From: Rhizomys pruinosus | Lineage: Eukaryota; Chordata; Mammalia; Rodentia; Spalacidae | Reading direction: 5' to 3' | Assembly (NCBI GenBank): GCA_009823505.1 | Contig: VZQC01004696.1 | Coordinates: 6,375-70,374 of the forward strand | Length of the DNA stretch: 64,000 nucleotides | The notes under the pieces: model-generated | Databases searched by the model: none | What the model saw: the letters and a program-made list of their open reading frames with translations, nothing else | What the model was told of the DNA's origin: nothing | In this document: positions 63,918 to 64,000 of the stretch, one piece after another | How the letters are laid out: every line of letters starts with the position of its first letter | Numbering within the stretch: position 1 is the stretch's first letter | Position numbers and translations under genes: made by a program

Positions 63918-64000
63918 AAGCCAGGCATGGTGGCGCACGCCTTTAATCCTAGCACTTGGGAGGAGGCAGAGGCAGGCGGATCTTTGTGAGTTCAAGGCCA
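63918..64000 (+). mobile_element. B1 SINE, cut by window edge
   Basis: AGCCAGGCATGGTGGCGCACG to GTTCAAGGCCA, with an extra GAG. Confidence 0.9.

Overview
This is nuclear DNA from a rodent, almost certainly a muroid. It carries B1 elements with typical rodent flanks, a large population of B2-superfamily (B3-type) tRNA-derived SINEs, B4/RSINE1 and ID-type SINEs, a rodent-type L1 ORF2 remnant and many simple repeats. The exact species cannot be read from the sequence. The B3-type copies differ from the mouse and rat consensus I know, because many carry a duplicated 17-bp segment. There are no bacterial genes, CRISPR arrays or operons.

The only host gene I can support is Igsf23 (immunoglobulin superfamily member 23) on the + strand, beside the CEACAM/PVR cluster in other mammals. 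A GC-box promoter lies at about 22,440-22,630. A short CEACAM-style leader exon follows at 22,631-22,682, a single Ig-domain exon at 31,146-31,415 and a transmembrane exon at 33,288-33,445. Splice phases (1-1, then 0) join these exons into one 160-codon reading frame. I did not find the last cytoplasmic-tail exon.

The rest is repeats. 1-22 kb is dense SINE with several solo-LTR-like blocks, an L1 ORF2 remnant and (CA)n/(GGGGA)n tracts. 22-34 kb is the Igsf23 locus; its first intron holds noisy sequence, a 420-bp purine tract and an unexplained GC-rich open segment near 27.6-28.2 kb. 34-46 kb is SINEs, LTR-like blocks and an ancient L1 3' end. 46-51 kb is comparatively SINE-poor, AT-rich DNA with a MER5A-like fossil transposon. 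51-55.5 kb is noisy SINE DNA. 55.5-64 kb is again SINE-dense, with a 36-bp minisatellite at 60.78-61.21 kb.

Assembly quality matters here. There are two N gaps (12,994-13,311 and 45,437-46,103), six isolated single N bases at abrupt repeat junctions, and patches (about 23.4-30.8, 33.6-36.6 and 51.2-55.4 kb) where SINEs carry many small indels, as unpolished gap-fill would. I found no convincing new biological system. The most interesting signals are a recently active B3-type SINE lineage with variable 17-bp units, serial SINE insertions at one target, and the non-canonical Ig domain of Igsf23.
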